From Natrononativus amylolyticus (GTDB lineage Archaea; Halobacteriota; Halobacteria; Halobacteriales; Natrialbaceae), in contig NZ_CP101458.1 in assembly GCF_024362525.1 (NCBI RefSeq), positions 1,922,001-1,986,000 on the forward strand: DNA of 64,000 nt, in the 5' to 3' direction. Shown here piece by piece: positions 1 through 8,714 of this stretch (the first letter of the stretch is position 1; each line of letters opens with the position of its first letter). The notes below the pieces were generated by a model. That model had not been told where the DNA came from. It worked only from the letters and a program-made list of their open reading frames with translations, and did not search any database. A program made the position numbers and the translations under genes.

Positions 1-572
1 GCCTGGCGGGCGGCGGCGTACAGCGACGCCGTCGCGACGCCCTCGATCGACCGCCCCGGCAGGAGGTCGTCCTCGAGCGCCCGGCGGTAGATCACGCTCG
101 CGGTCTCGCGGACGTTCTCCGGGAGGCCGAGCGCACTGGCCATGCGGTCGATCTCGCCGAGGGCCTGCTTGAGGTTGCGCTCTTTGCTGTCGCGGGTGCG
201 AAAGCGCTCGTTCCAGGTGCGGAGACGCTGCATCTTCTGTCGCTGGCGCGAACTCAACGCCTTGCCGTAGGCGTCTTTGTCCTGCCAGCCGATGTTCGTC
301 GAGAGCCCCTGATCGTGCATCATGTTCGTGGTGGGGGCGCCGACGCGGCTCTTCTCGTCCTTCTCGGCCGAATCGAACGCGCGCCACTCCGGCCCGCGGT
401 CGATCTCGTCCTCCTCGACGACGAGCCCGCAGTCGCTACAGACCGTCTCGGCGTGCTCGGTGTCGGAGACGAGTCGGCCGCCACACTCGGGGCAGTGCTC
501 TTGCTCGTCAGTTCGGGCACTCTCGTCCCGCTCTGTCTCGCCAGTGTAGGTTCGGATTTTCGTATCTGTCAT
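1..572 (-). CDS. tfb: Transcription initiation factor IIB (TFB), 5' part, runs off the window
   Basis: The frame is open from an ATG at 572 to the window edge, giving the first 190 residues of a TFB. TFB bridges TBP-bound promoter DNA and RNA polymerase. An N-terminal zinc ribbon is visible (CPEC near residue 27 and CSDC near residue 47), followed by the B-reader/linker ([17 protein letters not shown]) and the first cyclin repeat ([33 protein letters not shown]). The second cyclin repeat lies outside the window. Haloarchaea usually carry several TFB paralogues, and a second full copy sits at 57958-58920. The two share the GAPTT and RSIEGVAT blocks but differ in the N-terminal tail, so they are probably not functionally identical. 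Confidence 0.95.
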   Translation of the reverse strand, partial: MTDTKIRTYTGETERDESARTDEQEHCPECGGRLVSDTEHAETVCSDCGLVVEEDEIDRGPEWRAFDSAEKDEKSRVGAPTTNMMHDQGLSTNIGWQDKDAYGKALSSRQRQKMQRLRTWNERFRTRDSKERNLKQALGEIDRMASALGLPENVRETASVIYRRALEDDLLPGRSIEGVATASLYAAARQ

Positions 573-662
573 GGTGGGTCGACTTCGTTACTCGGGGCTC
601 CCGGGTGGGGGAACCAGAAGAAATCCCGGTCGCCTCGGCTAACAAATAGTTAGGGCGAAAAG

Positions 663-671
663 CATATAAAG
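663..671 (-). promoter_or_regulatory. TATA-like element upstream of the TFB gene
   Basis: On the minus strand this reads CTTTATATG, close to the haloarchaeal TATA consensus. It lies about 90 nt before the TFB start codon, which would give an untranslated leader of roughly 60 nt. A second AT-rich block at 640-651 is an alternative. This is inferred from sequence only. Confidence 0.4.
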
Positions 672-836
672 ATTTCGGTCACTTAATAAGCTGTTCGGGG
701 TTTCGGTTATGTACGTTTCGGTTATTACATGATCGATCATCGCACCTCCGAGACAGAATCTCTTCTCGAACAGAGCGTTTCCGGCGGCCCCGAAACCGGA
801 GTGCGAGCAGCCGGGTCGATCGACCGTCGTCCGGGC

Positions 837-1121
837 TCAGACGGTAAACAGGTGTCCCTCGGACGGCACGTCGAACAGGCCGATCCGGGCGCCGGCGTCG
901 AGCCAGGCGTGTCCGTACGAAAACGACGCCAGCGCGTTGACGAGATCGTCCTGTTCGCGAAAGTGCCGTCCGTCCTCGAAGTAGGACTCGGCCATCTCGT
1001 AACACTCGGCTGCGGCGTCGGCCATCGGCGTTTCTGCAGGCGGGGCGACCGTCGCCGCCTCGAGGGCCTCTCCGAGCAGGAGGCCGTACCGGTCGGTCTT
1101 TTCGGCGAGGTCGGCAGTCAT
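837..1121 (-). CDS. DUF357 family protein
   Basis: A 94-residue acidic, helical protein matching the archaeal DUF357 family. The hallmark block is in the second half, around EMAESYFEDGRHFREQDD, followed by NALASFSYGHAWLDAG near residues 63-78. The family is small, archaeal and of unknown biochemical role; its helices resemble helical-bundle or TPR-like packing, but no catalytic residue is obvious. The start is the first ATG and the length is normal for the family. It is transcribed alone, convergent toward the TFB gene and divergent from the DUF389 gene starting at 1211. Confidence 0.8.
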   Translation of the reverse strand: MTADLAEKTDRYGLLLGEALEAATVAPPAETPMADAAAECYEMAESYFEDGRHFREQDDLVNALASFSYGHAWLDAGARIGLFDVPSEGHLFTV

Positions 1122-1210
1122 ACCGGTACGTCGGGCGAGACCGTGCTAAACCCTTCGCTGTGTACCGCCGATAGGAACGCGTATCCGTCCGCTCGAGAGA
1201 GGGGTACGGA

Positions 1211-2530
1211 ATGCGGGTAATCCAGCTACGCGTCACCGACGACGAGCGGCCGTCGGTGTTCGACGTCCTCGACGACGAGGGAATCGATTACGTGGTCACT
1301 CAGGAAACCGACGACGCGTCGCTGGTGCAGTTTCCGATTCCGACGCAGGCCGTTGAGCACGTGTTTACGCGGCTCCGGGAGGCCGGATTCGACGACCAGG
1401 AGTATACGGTCGTGATGGCGGCTGAGGCCGCTCGAACGGAGCACATCGACGACCTCGAGACGCGGTACGTCCTCGGTGACGAGGGTGGCGACAACGTGGC
1501 CCACGAGGAGATCCGATCGAAAGCCCTCGAGATGACGCCCGGAAATGTCACCTATTACGCGATGACGCTGCTCTCGGCGTTCGTCGCGACCGCCGGGCTG
1601 TTGCTCGATTCGCCGGCGATCGTCGTCGGCTCGATGGTGATCGCCCCGCAGATGAGCGCCGCGTTAACGGGAACGGTCGGGACGGTGCTGAACGACCGGA
1701 AGATGATCGTCAACGGCGTCGGCTCGCTCGTCGGCGGGCTCGTCGTCGCCGTTCTCGGCTCGCTCGCGTTCGCGTGGTTCATCAGGATGACCGGGTTCAT
1801 CCCGGCGACGGTCGACATCAGCGCGATTCGACAGGTCGAACACCGCATCTCGCCGGGGCTGCTCGCGATGCTCATCGGCATCTGTGCCGGCGCCGCCGGC
1901 GCGTTCGGACTCGCGACCGCGCTCCCGGTGTCGCTGGTCGGCGTCATGATCGCCGCGGCGCTGATCCCCGCCGCGGCCGCAGTCGGCATCGGTATCGCCT
2001 GGGGCTACCCGCTGGTCGCACTCGGTGCGTTGGTTCTGCTCACCGTCAACACCGTTGCGATCGTTCTCTCGGGGCTCGTCGTCTTCTGGTACCTCGGTTA
2101 CCGCCCCCTCGACTGGGTCGGCGGCAACCTCCGGTCGAACGTCACCCGCGACCGCATCGGCGCCATCGCGCTGGCGGTTCTCGTCCTCTCGGCGGTCATG
2201 CTCGGCGCCGGTCTCGTCCTCGGTCAGCACGTCGCCTTCGAAAGCACGGCCAGCGAGGAGACCCACGCCGCTCTCTCCGGCGACGAGTACGACGACCTCG
2301 AGCTACGCGAGATCCGGGCGGACTTCTACGATCACGGTCTCATCTCCGACAGCTACGAGGTCACGATCGTCATCGAGCGGCCCGCGGACGAACCGTACGA
2401 GGAGTTCCCGGACGAGGTCGCCCAGCGGATCTCCGATCGGACCCAACAGGAGGTGACGGTGAGCGTCGAGTTCGTCGAGGGCGGCACCTCGAGCGGAACC
2501 GTCGGTTCGATCTCCCCGCCGGGGCACTGA
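1211..2530 (+). CDS. DUF389 / TIGR00341 family membrane protein
   Basis: A 439-residue integral membrane protein. The first 110 residues form a soluble ferredoxin-like domain (begins MRVIQLRVTDDE). A run of about six hydrophobic segments follows between residues 115 and 345, including the conserved stretch VVGSMVIAPQMSAALTGTVG near residue 137, typical of the DUF389 family. A soluble acidic tail of about 90 residues completes it. The family was named from hydrophobic domain proteins of cyanobacteria and haloarchaea; transport has been suggested but no substrate is established. It is a single gene, 76 bp ahead of the Grx-TrxR fusion. Confidence 0.85.
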   Translation: MRVIQLRVTDDERPSVFDVLDDEGIDYVVTQETDDASLVQFPIPTQAVEHVFTRLREAGFDDQEYTVVMAAEAARTEHIDDLETRYVLGDEGGDNVAHEEIRSKALEMTPGNVTYYAMTLLSAFVATAGLLLDSPAIVVGSMVIAPQMSAALTGTVGTVLNDRKMIVNGVGSLVGGLVVAVLGSLAFAWFIRMTGFIPATVDISAIRQVEHRISPGLLAMLIGICAGAAGAFGLATALPVSLVGVMIAAALIPAAAAVGIGIAWGYPLVALGALVLLTVNTVAIVLSGLVVFWYLGYRPLDWVGGNLRSNVTRDRIGAIALAVLVLSAVMLGAGLVLGQHVAFESTASEETHAALSGDEYDDLELREIRADFYDHGLISDSYEVTIVIERPADEPYEEFPDEVAQRISDRTQQEVTVSVEFVEGGTSSGTVGSISPPGH

Positions 2531-2606
2531 CGTCCCGCGCCGCCGGCTCGTCCGGACGAGGACCGGGAACGCAACGCGTTTACGCGTCGTTTCCGAACTA
2601 CGGTGT

Positions 2607-3923
2607 ATGAGCGAGCAGCCTCGAGTCGAGATCTACACCAAAGACGCGTGTCCGTACTGCGAGAAGGCCAAGGACCTCTTCAACGCGAAGGGAGTCGAGT
2701 ACGAGACGTACAACGTGACCGGTGACGACGAGCTGTTCGAGGAGATGGTCGAGCGCGCCGGGGGCCGCCGGACCGCCCCCGAGGTGTTCATCGACGACGA
2801 ACTCGTCGGCGGCTGGGACGAGACTCACGCCCTCGAAGAGGCCGGAGAACTCGACGAGCGACTCGGGCTCGTTACCGACGGGGGCGGGGAGACCCAACAC
2901 TGGAACATGATCATCGCAGGAACCGGGATCGCCGGTCTTACGGCCGCGATTTACGCCGGCCGATCGAACAACGATCCGCTGGTCATCGAGGGCGACGAGC
3001 CCGGCGGCCAGCTGACGCTGACGACCGACGTCGCGAACTACCCCGGCTTCCCCGACGGGATCAGCGGCCCGGACCTCGTCAACAACATGAAAGCGCAGGC
3101 GACGCAGTTCGGCGCCGAGCTGAAAAACGGGATCGTCGAGCGCGTCGACGCCTCCTCGCGCCCGTTCCGTATCGAACTCACCAACGGCGACGTCTACACC
3201 GCCGACGCGGTCATCGCCGCCTCCGGCGCCAGCGCCCGCACCCTCGGTATTCCCGGCGAGGACGAACTCATGGGGTACGGGCTCTCGACGTGTGCGACCT
3301 GCGACGGCGCGTTCTTCCGCGGCGAGGACATGCTCGTCGTCGGCGGCGGCGACGCCGCCATGGAGGAGGCCACCTTCCTCACGAAGTTCGCCGACACCGT
3401 CTACCTGGCCCACCGCCGCGAGGAGTTCCGCGCGGAGGACTACTGGATCGACCGCGTCCACGAGAAGGTCGAGGAGGGCGAGATCGAGATCATGAAGAAC
3501 ACCGAACTGCTCGAGGTCCACGGCTCCCAGGAAGCGGGCGTCGACTACGTCACCCTCGTCGAGAACGACAAGGGGCACCCGACCGACCGCCTCGAGGACC
3601 CCGAGACGAACGAGTTCGAGTTCGACGTCGGCGCGGTCTTCCTCGCCATCGGCCACACCCCGAACACCGACTACCTCGAGGGAACCGGCGTCGAGATGGA
3701 CGACGAGGGCTATCTCCGCACCCAGGGTGGCGACGGCGGCGGCCAGACCGAGACCGACGTCCCCGGCATCTTCGGCGCCGGTGACGTCGTCGACTACCAC
3801 TACCAGCAGGCGGTCACCGCCGCGGGAATGGGCTCGAAGGCGGCGATCGACGCCGACGAGTACCTCGAGGACCTCGAGCGCGCGAACTCGAGCACCGAGG
3901 CCGAAGCGGCGGCCGACGACTGA
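2607..3923 (+). CDS. Glutaredoxin-thioredoxin reductase fusion
   Basis: A 438-residue flavoprotein with an N-terminal redox domain. Residues 1-90 are glutaredoxin-like with a CPYC active site at 15-18 and the usual TAPEVFIDDELVGG substrate-binding segment. Residues 100-425 are a thioredoxin reductase: FAD-binding GTGIAG at 105-110, redox-active CATC at 229-232, NAD(P)H-binding GGGDAA at 246-251, and a second FAD motif IFGAGDV near the C-terminus. By family knowledge the CATC pair takes electrons from NAD(P)H via FAD and reduces a partner disulfide; here the partner is probably the fused CPYC domain. Haloarchaea use gamma-glutamylcysteine rather than glutathione. The acidic tail after residue 420 is haloarchaeal. 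No thioredoxin gene is adjacent. Confidence 0.93.
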   Translation: MSEQPRVEIYTKDACPYCEKAKDLFNAKGVEYETYNVTGDDELFEEMVERAGGRRTAPEVFIDDELVGGWDETHALEEAGELDERLGLVTDGGGETQHWNMIIAGTGIAGLTAAIYAGRSNNDPLVIEGDEPGGQLTLTTDVANYPGFPDGISGPDLVNNMKAQATQFGAELKNGIVERVDASSRPFRIELTNGDVYTADAVIAASGASARTLGIPGEDELMGYGLSTCATCDGAFFRGEDMLVVGGGDAAMEEATFLTKFADTVYLAHRREEFRAEDYWIDRVHEKVEEGEIEIMKNTELLEVHGSQEAGVDYVTLVENDKGHPTDRLEDPETNEFEFDVGAVFLAIGHTPNTDYLEGTGVEMDDEGYLRTQGGDGGGQTETDVPGIFGAGDVVDYHYQQAVTAAGMGSKAAIDADEYLEDLERANSSTEAEAAADD

Positions 3924-3974
3924 GCGTCAGCGGTGAACTGTCTCGGGGTCGAGCCCCGAGGCACTCGGCCTGCG

Positions 3975-4733
3975 TTATCTGTAGAACTTGAACTCCATCT
4001 CCGGCACGCCGTCGACGTACACCCGCTCGAGATCGAGCGACCAGCCGGGGCGGTAGTTGCGCTCGTCGAGCCCCTCGGTCCACTCGAGGCCGCCGTCGGT
4101 GTCGTAGCCGCTCGTGTCCTCGCCCTCTTTTGGCATGCTCATCGGCGAGTAGAAGTGCGTCGCACCGCCGCTGTTGTCCGCGACGGCGCAGGCGAGGATG
4201 TCGTCGGCGAGATCGATCATCTCGGCGGTCGGATCCTGTCCGATCGCATAGGCGTCCCAGACGTCGCGGACGCTGGTAACGCCCTGCTGTTCCATCCTGG
4301 TCGGCACCGTAAACCCGACGGCCGTCCGCGCCGGCGTGTCGCTGATCGACGCCTCGGACATGATGATCCGTGCGAGGTCGTCGACGTTCTGGCTGGTGTG
4401 GAACCGGTCCGTACAGTCGCCGCCAGAGGCGTCCTCGAGGTAGTTTCCGGAACACCAGACCCACTCGCCGTACGAGGAGAAGTGGATTCCCCACCAGGTG
4501 ATCCCGTCGGCGGTTTCGGGCCCGTTCATAATCTCGCCCTCGGTCCCCTCGGGATAGGCGCGCTTGACTTCGTAGTCGAGTCCTGGTCCTTCCCGACCGT
4601 TGAGGTCCGTCGTCGTCCGAACGGTGTCGCCGTCCTGAAACGACGCACTCGCCGGGAGCGACGCGCCGAGGACCGCGGTCGTTCCGATCGAGGCTCCTGC
4701 AGTTCGGATCAGCGTTCGTCGTGACCACTCCAT
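3975..4733 (-). CDS. Tat-exported SH3 plus SleB-like cell wall hydrolase domain protein
   Basis: The ATG at 4733 gives 252 residues; an upstream GTG at 4748 is possible but adds nothing to the signal peptide. Residues 1-31 are a Tat signal (SRRTLIR, then a hydrophobic core ending ASLPASA). Residues 35-105 resemble an SH3_3 domain (DLNGREGPGLDYEV and a closing WCSGNYL). Residues 118-200 resemble the SleB/CwlJ cell-wall hydrolase fold: ARIIMSEASISDTPARTAVG places an acidic residue (E127) where the family has its catalytic glutamate, and ATHFYSPMSMP resembles the substrate-groove loop. In bacteria this fold cleaves peptidoglycan, which archaea lack. The domain call rests on motif likeness; export is much more certain. 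Confidence 0.72.
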   Translation of the reverse strand: MEWSRRTLIRTAGASIGTTAVLGASLPASASFQDGDTVRTTTDLNGREGPGLDYEVKRAYPEGTEGEIMNGPETADGITWWGIHFSSYGEWVWCSGNYLEDASGGDCTDRFHTSQNVDDLARIIMSEASISDTPARTAVGFTVPTRMEQQGVTSVRDVWDAYAIGQDPTAEMIDLADDILACAVADNSGGATHFYSPMSMPKEGEDTSGYDTDGGLEWTEGLDERNYRPGWSLDLERVYVDGVPEMEFKFYR

Positions 4734-4791
4734 GACAGTCGAACGCACACAGGTGCGGTCGATACCGGTTGTGTTGGATTACTCATGAAAA

Positions 4792-4800
4792 GGTATATGC
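4792..4800 (-). promoter_or_regulatory. TATA-like element for the exported hydrolase gene
   Basis: The minus strand reads GCATATACC here, about 60 nt before the ATG at 4733, predicting a leader of about 35 nt. It is the only good TATA candidate in the short gap to the next gene. Confidence 0.4.
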
Positions 4801-4835
4801 TGGTTCGTCGATCGGCGGTCGATCGCTTCGACCGT

Positions 4836-5345
4836 CTACGACGACTCGAGACCGTACGCCGAGAGCGCGAACCCGACGTCGGCGACCGGCCGATCGACGT
4901 CGGCCGCGATCCGTCGGGCGTGTTCCAGCAGTCGACAGTACTCCCGCGGGCCGATGCGGTCGCGCGATTCGTGTACGCGACCGAGGCTGACCAGCCCCTC
5001 CCAGACGCTCGCGTCCGCGATCGCGTACCGCCCGGGATCGAGCCCCGTCAGGACACACGACGCCGTCGTCGTCTCGAATCCGGAGAGACCGGTCAACAGC
5101 GTCACGCGCGACAGGTCGTCGCCGAGCGAGGCGACGTTGGTCGTGACGGTCTCGCACTCGCGGTTCGTGTTCTCGAAGACGAGGTGGGCGTTTCGCGCGG
5201 ACACCTCGTAGGCCAACGCGTACAGCTGTCGACGGGTCAGGTGGCCCTGCGCTCGGTACTGTTCGCCACAGCGCTCGAGCGTCTCCGGGCAGATCCCGCC
5301 GTCTTCGCAGTACGTGCCCACGAGCGTATCGATTCGGTCGTCCAT
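4836..5345 (-). CDS. Helix-hairpin-helix (HhH) fold protein, DNA glycosylase-like
   Basis: The ATG at 5345 gives 169 residues; the TATA-like run at 5383-5395 lies too close to an upstream GTG at 5384 for that start to be used. The middle of the protein, LLTGLSGFETTTASCVLTGLDP followed in sequence by GRYAIADASVWEGL, has the shape of the HhH-GPD core of base-excision glycosylases, where a hairpin precedes a region ending in a conserved D-x-W/R-V-W element. The iron-sulfur cysteines of EndoIII-type enzymes are absent. Several archaeal proteins of this class are annotated only as hypothetical. DNA binding is likely; glycosylase activity is inference. Confidence 0.7.
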   Translation of the reverse strand: MDDRIDTLVGTYCEDGGICPETLERCGEQYRAQGHLTRRQLYALAYEVSARNAHLVFENTNRECETVTTNVASLGDDLSRVTLLTGLSGFETTTASCVLTGLDPGRYAIADASVWEGLVSLGRVHESRDRIGPREYCRLLEHARRIAADVDRPVADVGFALSAYGLESS

Positions 5346-5444
5346 GCGTTCGTGACCGCGTCGCCGCCGACTACGACGCACCACTATAGGTAATTTCCGA
5401 AGGAGGATAGCTGGGAACGGTGTCGAGGTCGGGTCCGACGCCGC

Positions 5445-5861
5445 TCACTCGAGAAACCGCGTCCGCACGTCGCCGGTCGGCATCATGCACTGGTCTTTCT
5501 CGCCGAACCACCGGTAGCGCCGAGCGGCGACGAACTCGTACGCCCAGTCGCGAACGCGTCGGGGAAGGAACCGACAGGGCCCGAGCAGCCGGTAGATGCC
5601 GCCCAGTTTCGTGGCGATCCGGATGACCGCCGCCGACTTCACGTGACAGTCGTCGCCCTCGATGAGCACGATCGACTCGAGTTCGTCCGTCGGCAGGTCG
5701 TGTTCGGCGAGCAGCTGCCGGCCGACGTCCGACTGCAGCGACGCGAAGTGGAACCGTCCCTCGGGGTCTCGAGGCACGATAAACTGCACGAAGCCGTTAC
5801 AGAGGTTGCAGACGCCGTCGAAGAGGACGATCGGGTGGTCGTCGGGGATCTCCGGGCTCAT
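5445..5861 (-). CDS. DCC family thiol-disulfide oxidoreductase (DUF393)
   Basis: The ATG at 5861 gives 138 residues and places the family signature near the N-terminus as expected. The signature is IVLFDGVCNLCNGFVQFI, containing the DxxCxxC motif that names the DCC family. Family features further on include FHFASLQSD and a central VLIEGDDCHVKSAAVIRIA. The fold is thioredoxin-related and a redox role is presumed, with substrates unknown. It has a GC-rich upstream region without a clear TATA box and lies between the HhH gene and the VOC gene, all on the minus strand. Confidence 0.88.
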   Translation of the reverse strand: MSPEIPDDHPIVLFDGVCNLCNGFVQFIVPRDPEGRFHFASLQSDVGRQLLAEHDLPTDELESIVLIEGDDCHVKSAAVIRIATKLGGIYRLLGPCRFLPRRVRDWAYEFVAARRYRWFGEKDQCMMPTGDVRTRFLE

Positions 5862-5966
5862 CGCTCTCTGCTCGCGTCTACGGCGCTCGCTCACGTGAGC
5901 GTTCCGATCGCGGCGATCGGCCATCCCGACCCGCGTACGAACCCGGACCGAAAGACCGCTCGCGGT

Positions 5967-6731
5967 CTACTCCCGCTCGAGGATCTCGATTTCGTGACCG
6001 TCCTGATCTCTCGTGAACGCGTACCGGTTGTCGCAGGAGTCCGGATCGCGGTACTCCTCGGCCTCGCGCTCCATCAGCGTCTCCCAGTCGTCCTCGAGGT
6101 CGTCAGCGCGCACGCAGAGGTGGCCCCAGGCGTCGCCCAGCTCGTAGCTGCGGCCGTCGTAGTTGTAGGTGAGTTCGACGGCCATCGCCTCGTCGGCCGC
6201 GTCCTCGGGTTTCATGAAGTAGTTCGCGAACGTGTCCGACTCCCAGCGGCCGGTGTGTTCGTACTCGAACTTGCGGGTCCAGAAACCGAGCGCCTCGTCG
6301 GCGTCCTCGACGCGGATCATCGTGTGGTCGATCGACCAGCGGGCGCCCTCGTCGCGCTGGACGATCTCGATCTCGTGGCCGTCGGGGTCCTTCACGAACG
6401 CGTAGTGGCCCCCGCAGGACTCGGGATCGCGGTAGTCCTCGACGCCCTCGTCCATGAGCTTCTGGTAGGCGTCCTCGAGTTCACCCTCGGGGACGCGGAC
6501 GGCGATGTGGCCCCAGGCGTCGCCCAGCTCGTAGCTGCGATCGTCGTGGTTGTAGGTGAGCTCGAGCAGCGCACCGTCGTCGTGGACGTCCTCGGGTGCG
6601 AGATAGACGTTCGTGAACGTGTCCGCCTCCCAGCGCCCCTTCTCCTCGTAGCCGAGGTGGGTCGTGTACCACTCGAGGGATTCGTCGAGGTCTTCGACGC
6701 GCATCATGACGTGGTCGAGGATCGCGTGCAT
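5967..6731 (-). CDS. VOC family protein with two glyoxalase-like modules
   Basis: A 254-residue protein made of two homologous halves (about 1-125 and 130-254), each a vicinal-oxygen-chelate module. Repeated landmarks are DHVMMRVEDLDESLEWY versus DHTMIRVEDADEALGFW, RSYELGDAWGH in both halves, and DGHEIEI in both. The presumptive metal ligands (H in DH.MIRVED, E before LTYN, H in DAWGH, E in HEIEI) are present in each half. It resembles lactoylglutathione lyase (glyoxalase I), but haloarchaea lack glutathione, so the natural thiol or substrate is uncertain. The stop lies about 100 bp upstream of the DCC gene start. Confidence 0.9.
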   Translation of the reverse strand: MHAILDHVMMRVEDLDESLEWYTTHLGYEEKGRWEADTFTNVYLAPEDVHDDGALLELTYNHDDRSYELGDAWGHIAVRVPEGELEDAYQKLMDEGVEDYRDPESCGGHYAFVKDPDGHEIEIVQRDEGARWSIDHTMIRVEDADEALGFWTRKFEYEHTGRWESDTFANYFMKPEDAADEAMAVELTYNYDGRSYELGDAWGHLCVRADDLEDDWETLMEREAEEYRDPDSCDNRYAFTRDQDGHEIEILERE

Positions 6732-6810
6732 GATCGTCTAGCTCACGTGCCGGCGGCAAAAGGGTAGCGGAGGCGGTGACCGCGACCGGGAGGCGCGGCT
6801 CGTCGCGGCC

Positions 6811-8508
6811 TCACTCGTCGCCGGGCGAGGACGGGCGGTCGGCTCGAGCGCGCTGGCTCGGCTCCGTCCGGGAGGCGACGGGATCGACGCCCTTGCGGCG
6901 GGCGTCGAGCTCCGAGAGGCCGTAGACGAGCCCGACCAGCAGCGCCACGCCGAGCGGCAGGAAAACTGCCGGCGGCACGCCGAGGTAGCCGTAGAGCGCG
7001 TAACAGAGCATGACGACCAGCATCACCGTCGCGGCGTAGTAAAACTGCGTCCGAACGTGGTCGATCAGGTCCGCGCCGGTGAACGTCGAGGAGAGCACCG
7101 AGGTGTCCGAGATCGGCGAGGTGTGGTCGCCGAAAATCGCCCCGGAGAACACCGCTCCGACGACGATCGGCATCAGCTCGAACGTCCCGGTGAGCTCGTA
7201 GGCGACCTGGATGGCGATCGGCGTCACGATCCCCATCGTCGCCCACGACGACCCCATCGTGAACGCGACGAACGCCGCGACGAACAGGACGACGATCGGA
7301 AGCAGTTCGGGCGAGACGACGCCCCCGGCGGCGCCCGCGACGTAGTCGCCGGTGCCGAGATCCTCCGCGACCGCGCTGATCGCCCAGGCGAGTACGAGGA
7401 TCGTCACCGCGGTGAGCATGATCCCGAACCCGTCCATGACGGTGTCGACGCCGTCGCCGAGATCGAACAGCCCGTAGGCGAGCCCGATCAGGATCGCAGC
7501 GAGCACCATCGCGAACGAGCCCCAGACGAGCGCCGCGGCGAAGTCGCCGGCGCCGACGACCTCGACGAGCACCTGGAGTGCGCCGTCGTCTCCCATCGCG
7601 GCCTCGAGCGAGGTCGTCGCGCCCTCCTCTTGCTGATCGGCGAGCCAGGCCTCGTACCCCGTCCAGAACGCCCCGGCGAGGGTGACGACGATCAACACGA
7701 CGACCGGGGTAAAGAACGTCCGCAGCATCGGCCGGTCCTCGATCGGATCGCCGAGGTCCTCCTCGACTTCCTGCAGCGGCGTCGCGTCGTCCCGGCTCAC
7801 CTTCCCGGTCTTCCACGAGCGGTGTTCCGCGTCGAGCATCTCGCCGTAATCCCGGCGCGTGAAGACGACGATCGCGACCATGACGATCGCGAGCAGCGCG
7901 TAGGTGTTGTACGGGATCGACTGGACGAACGTCGCGAACACCCCGGGGACGTCGGCCTCGGCGGCGTCGGTGTCCTCGAGCAGGCCCTCGTACCCCGTTT
8001 CGATCATCGACAGCTGAAAGGCGACCCAGCTCGAGAGCATGATCGTCGCGACCGGCGCGGCCGTCGAGTCGACGATGTACGACAGTTTCTCGCGGGAGAT
8101 CCGCATCTGATCGGAGATCTCGCGCATCGTACTGCCGACGATCGCCGTGTTGGCGTAGTCGTCGAAGAACATCGCGAGCCCCAGCGCCCAGGTGACTAAC
8201 CCGGTGGTGCGCTGGGTCTCGAGTCGTGCCGTCGCCCAGTTCCGAACCGCCATCGCGCCGCCGAGGCGCCAGATGAGCGCGACGCCGGAGCCGAGCAACA
8301 GCGTGAACAGCAGGATCTGGGCGTGAAACACGTCGGCGATCGAGTCGGTGATCCAGGCGAACGTCTGTCCGACACCGAGTCCGCCGGTGTAGATCACGCC
8401 GCCCGACCAGACGCCGATGAAGATCGACAGGATCGGTCGTCGCGTGACGATTGCGAGGACGATCGCGAGCAACGGCGGAACGAGCGAAAGGACCCCGAAC
8501 TCGGCCAT
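6811..8508 (-). CDS. nhaC: Na+/H+ antiporter, NhaC family
   Basis: The ATG at 8508 gives 565 residues and is chosen because a TATA-like box at 8531-8540 would start transcription just before it; an ATG at 8535 lies on that box. The protein has about a dozen hydrophobic segments and ends in a polar basic tail. Conserved stretches include GVWSGGVIYTGG near residue 30, the DDYANTAIVGSTMREISDQ loop near residue 130, and the C-terminal VFSGAIFGDHTSPISDTSVL region, all typical of NhaC/YuiF-type exchangers. It would exchange Na+ for H+ across the cytoplasmic membrane, serving sodium and pH homeostasis. It is monocistronic. Confidence 0.92.
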   Translation of the reverse strand: MAEFGVLSLVPPLLAIVLAIVTRRPILSIFIGVWSGGVIYTGGLGVGQTFAWITDSIADVFHAQILLFTLLLGSGVALIWRLGGAMAVRNWATARLETQRTTGLVTWALGLAMFFDDYANTAIVGSTMREISDQMRISREKLSYIVDSTAAPVATIMLSSWVAFQLSMIETGYEGLLEDTDAAEADVPGVFATFVQSIPYNTYALLAIVMVAIVVFTRRDYGEMLDAEHRSWKTGKVSRDDATPLQEVEEDLGDPIEDRPMLRTFFTPVVVLIVVTLAGAFWTGYEAWLADQQEEGATTSLEAAMGDDGALQVLVEVVGAGDFAAALVWGSFAMVLAAILIGLAYGLFDLGDGVDTVMDGFGIMLTAVTILVLAWAISAVAEDLGTGDYVAGAAGGVVSPELLPIVVLFVAAFVAFTMGSSWATMGIVTPIAIQVAYELTGTFELMPIVVGAVFSGAIFGDHTSPISDTSVLSSTFTGADLIDHVRTQFYYAATVMLVVMLCYALYGYLGVPPAVFLPLGVALLVGLVYGLSELDARRKGVDPVASRTEPSQRARADRPSSPGDE

Positions 8509-8530
8509 GTGACCAGCATCCACAAAGAGA

Positions 8531-8540
8531 CGCATAACTG
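8531..8540 (-). promoter_or_regulatory. TATA-like element for nhaC
   Basis: The minus strand reads CAGTTATGCG, about 27 nt before the ATG at 8508, consistent with a leaderless or very short-leader transcript. It was used to choose the start codon of nhaC. Confidence 0.45.
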
Positions 8541-8714
8541 TGTTCCTCGAGCGACGATAGGTTGGGCGTCGATCCCGTGACGCCGTGGACGGCGATGGCG
8601 GCAGAACACGGACAGATCACGCGAGAGTCACGCTCCCGCGGGGCGAGTAGCGAAGAATCGCCGGCCCTGAACGGCCGTAGGAAGTCGTTTACGAGGCGAA
8701 AGAGTTGGCTGTTC

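Noticed and set aside
1664-2266. Long frames antisense to the DUF389 gene and similar overlaps elsewhere
   Set aside because: GC-rich haloarchaeal genes produce long open frames in other phases. Their translations are arginine-rich or repetitive, unlike the acidic real proteins.
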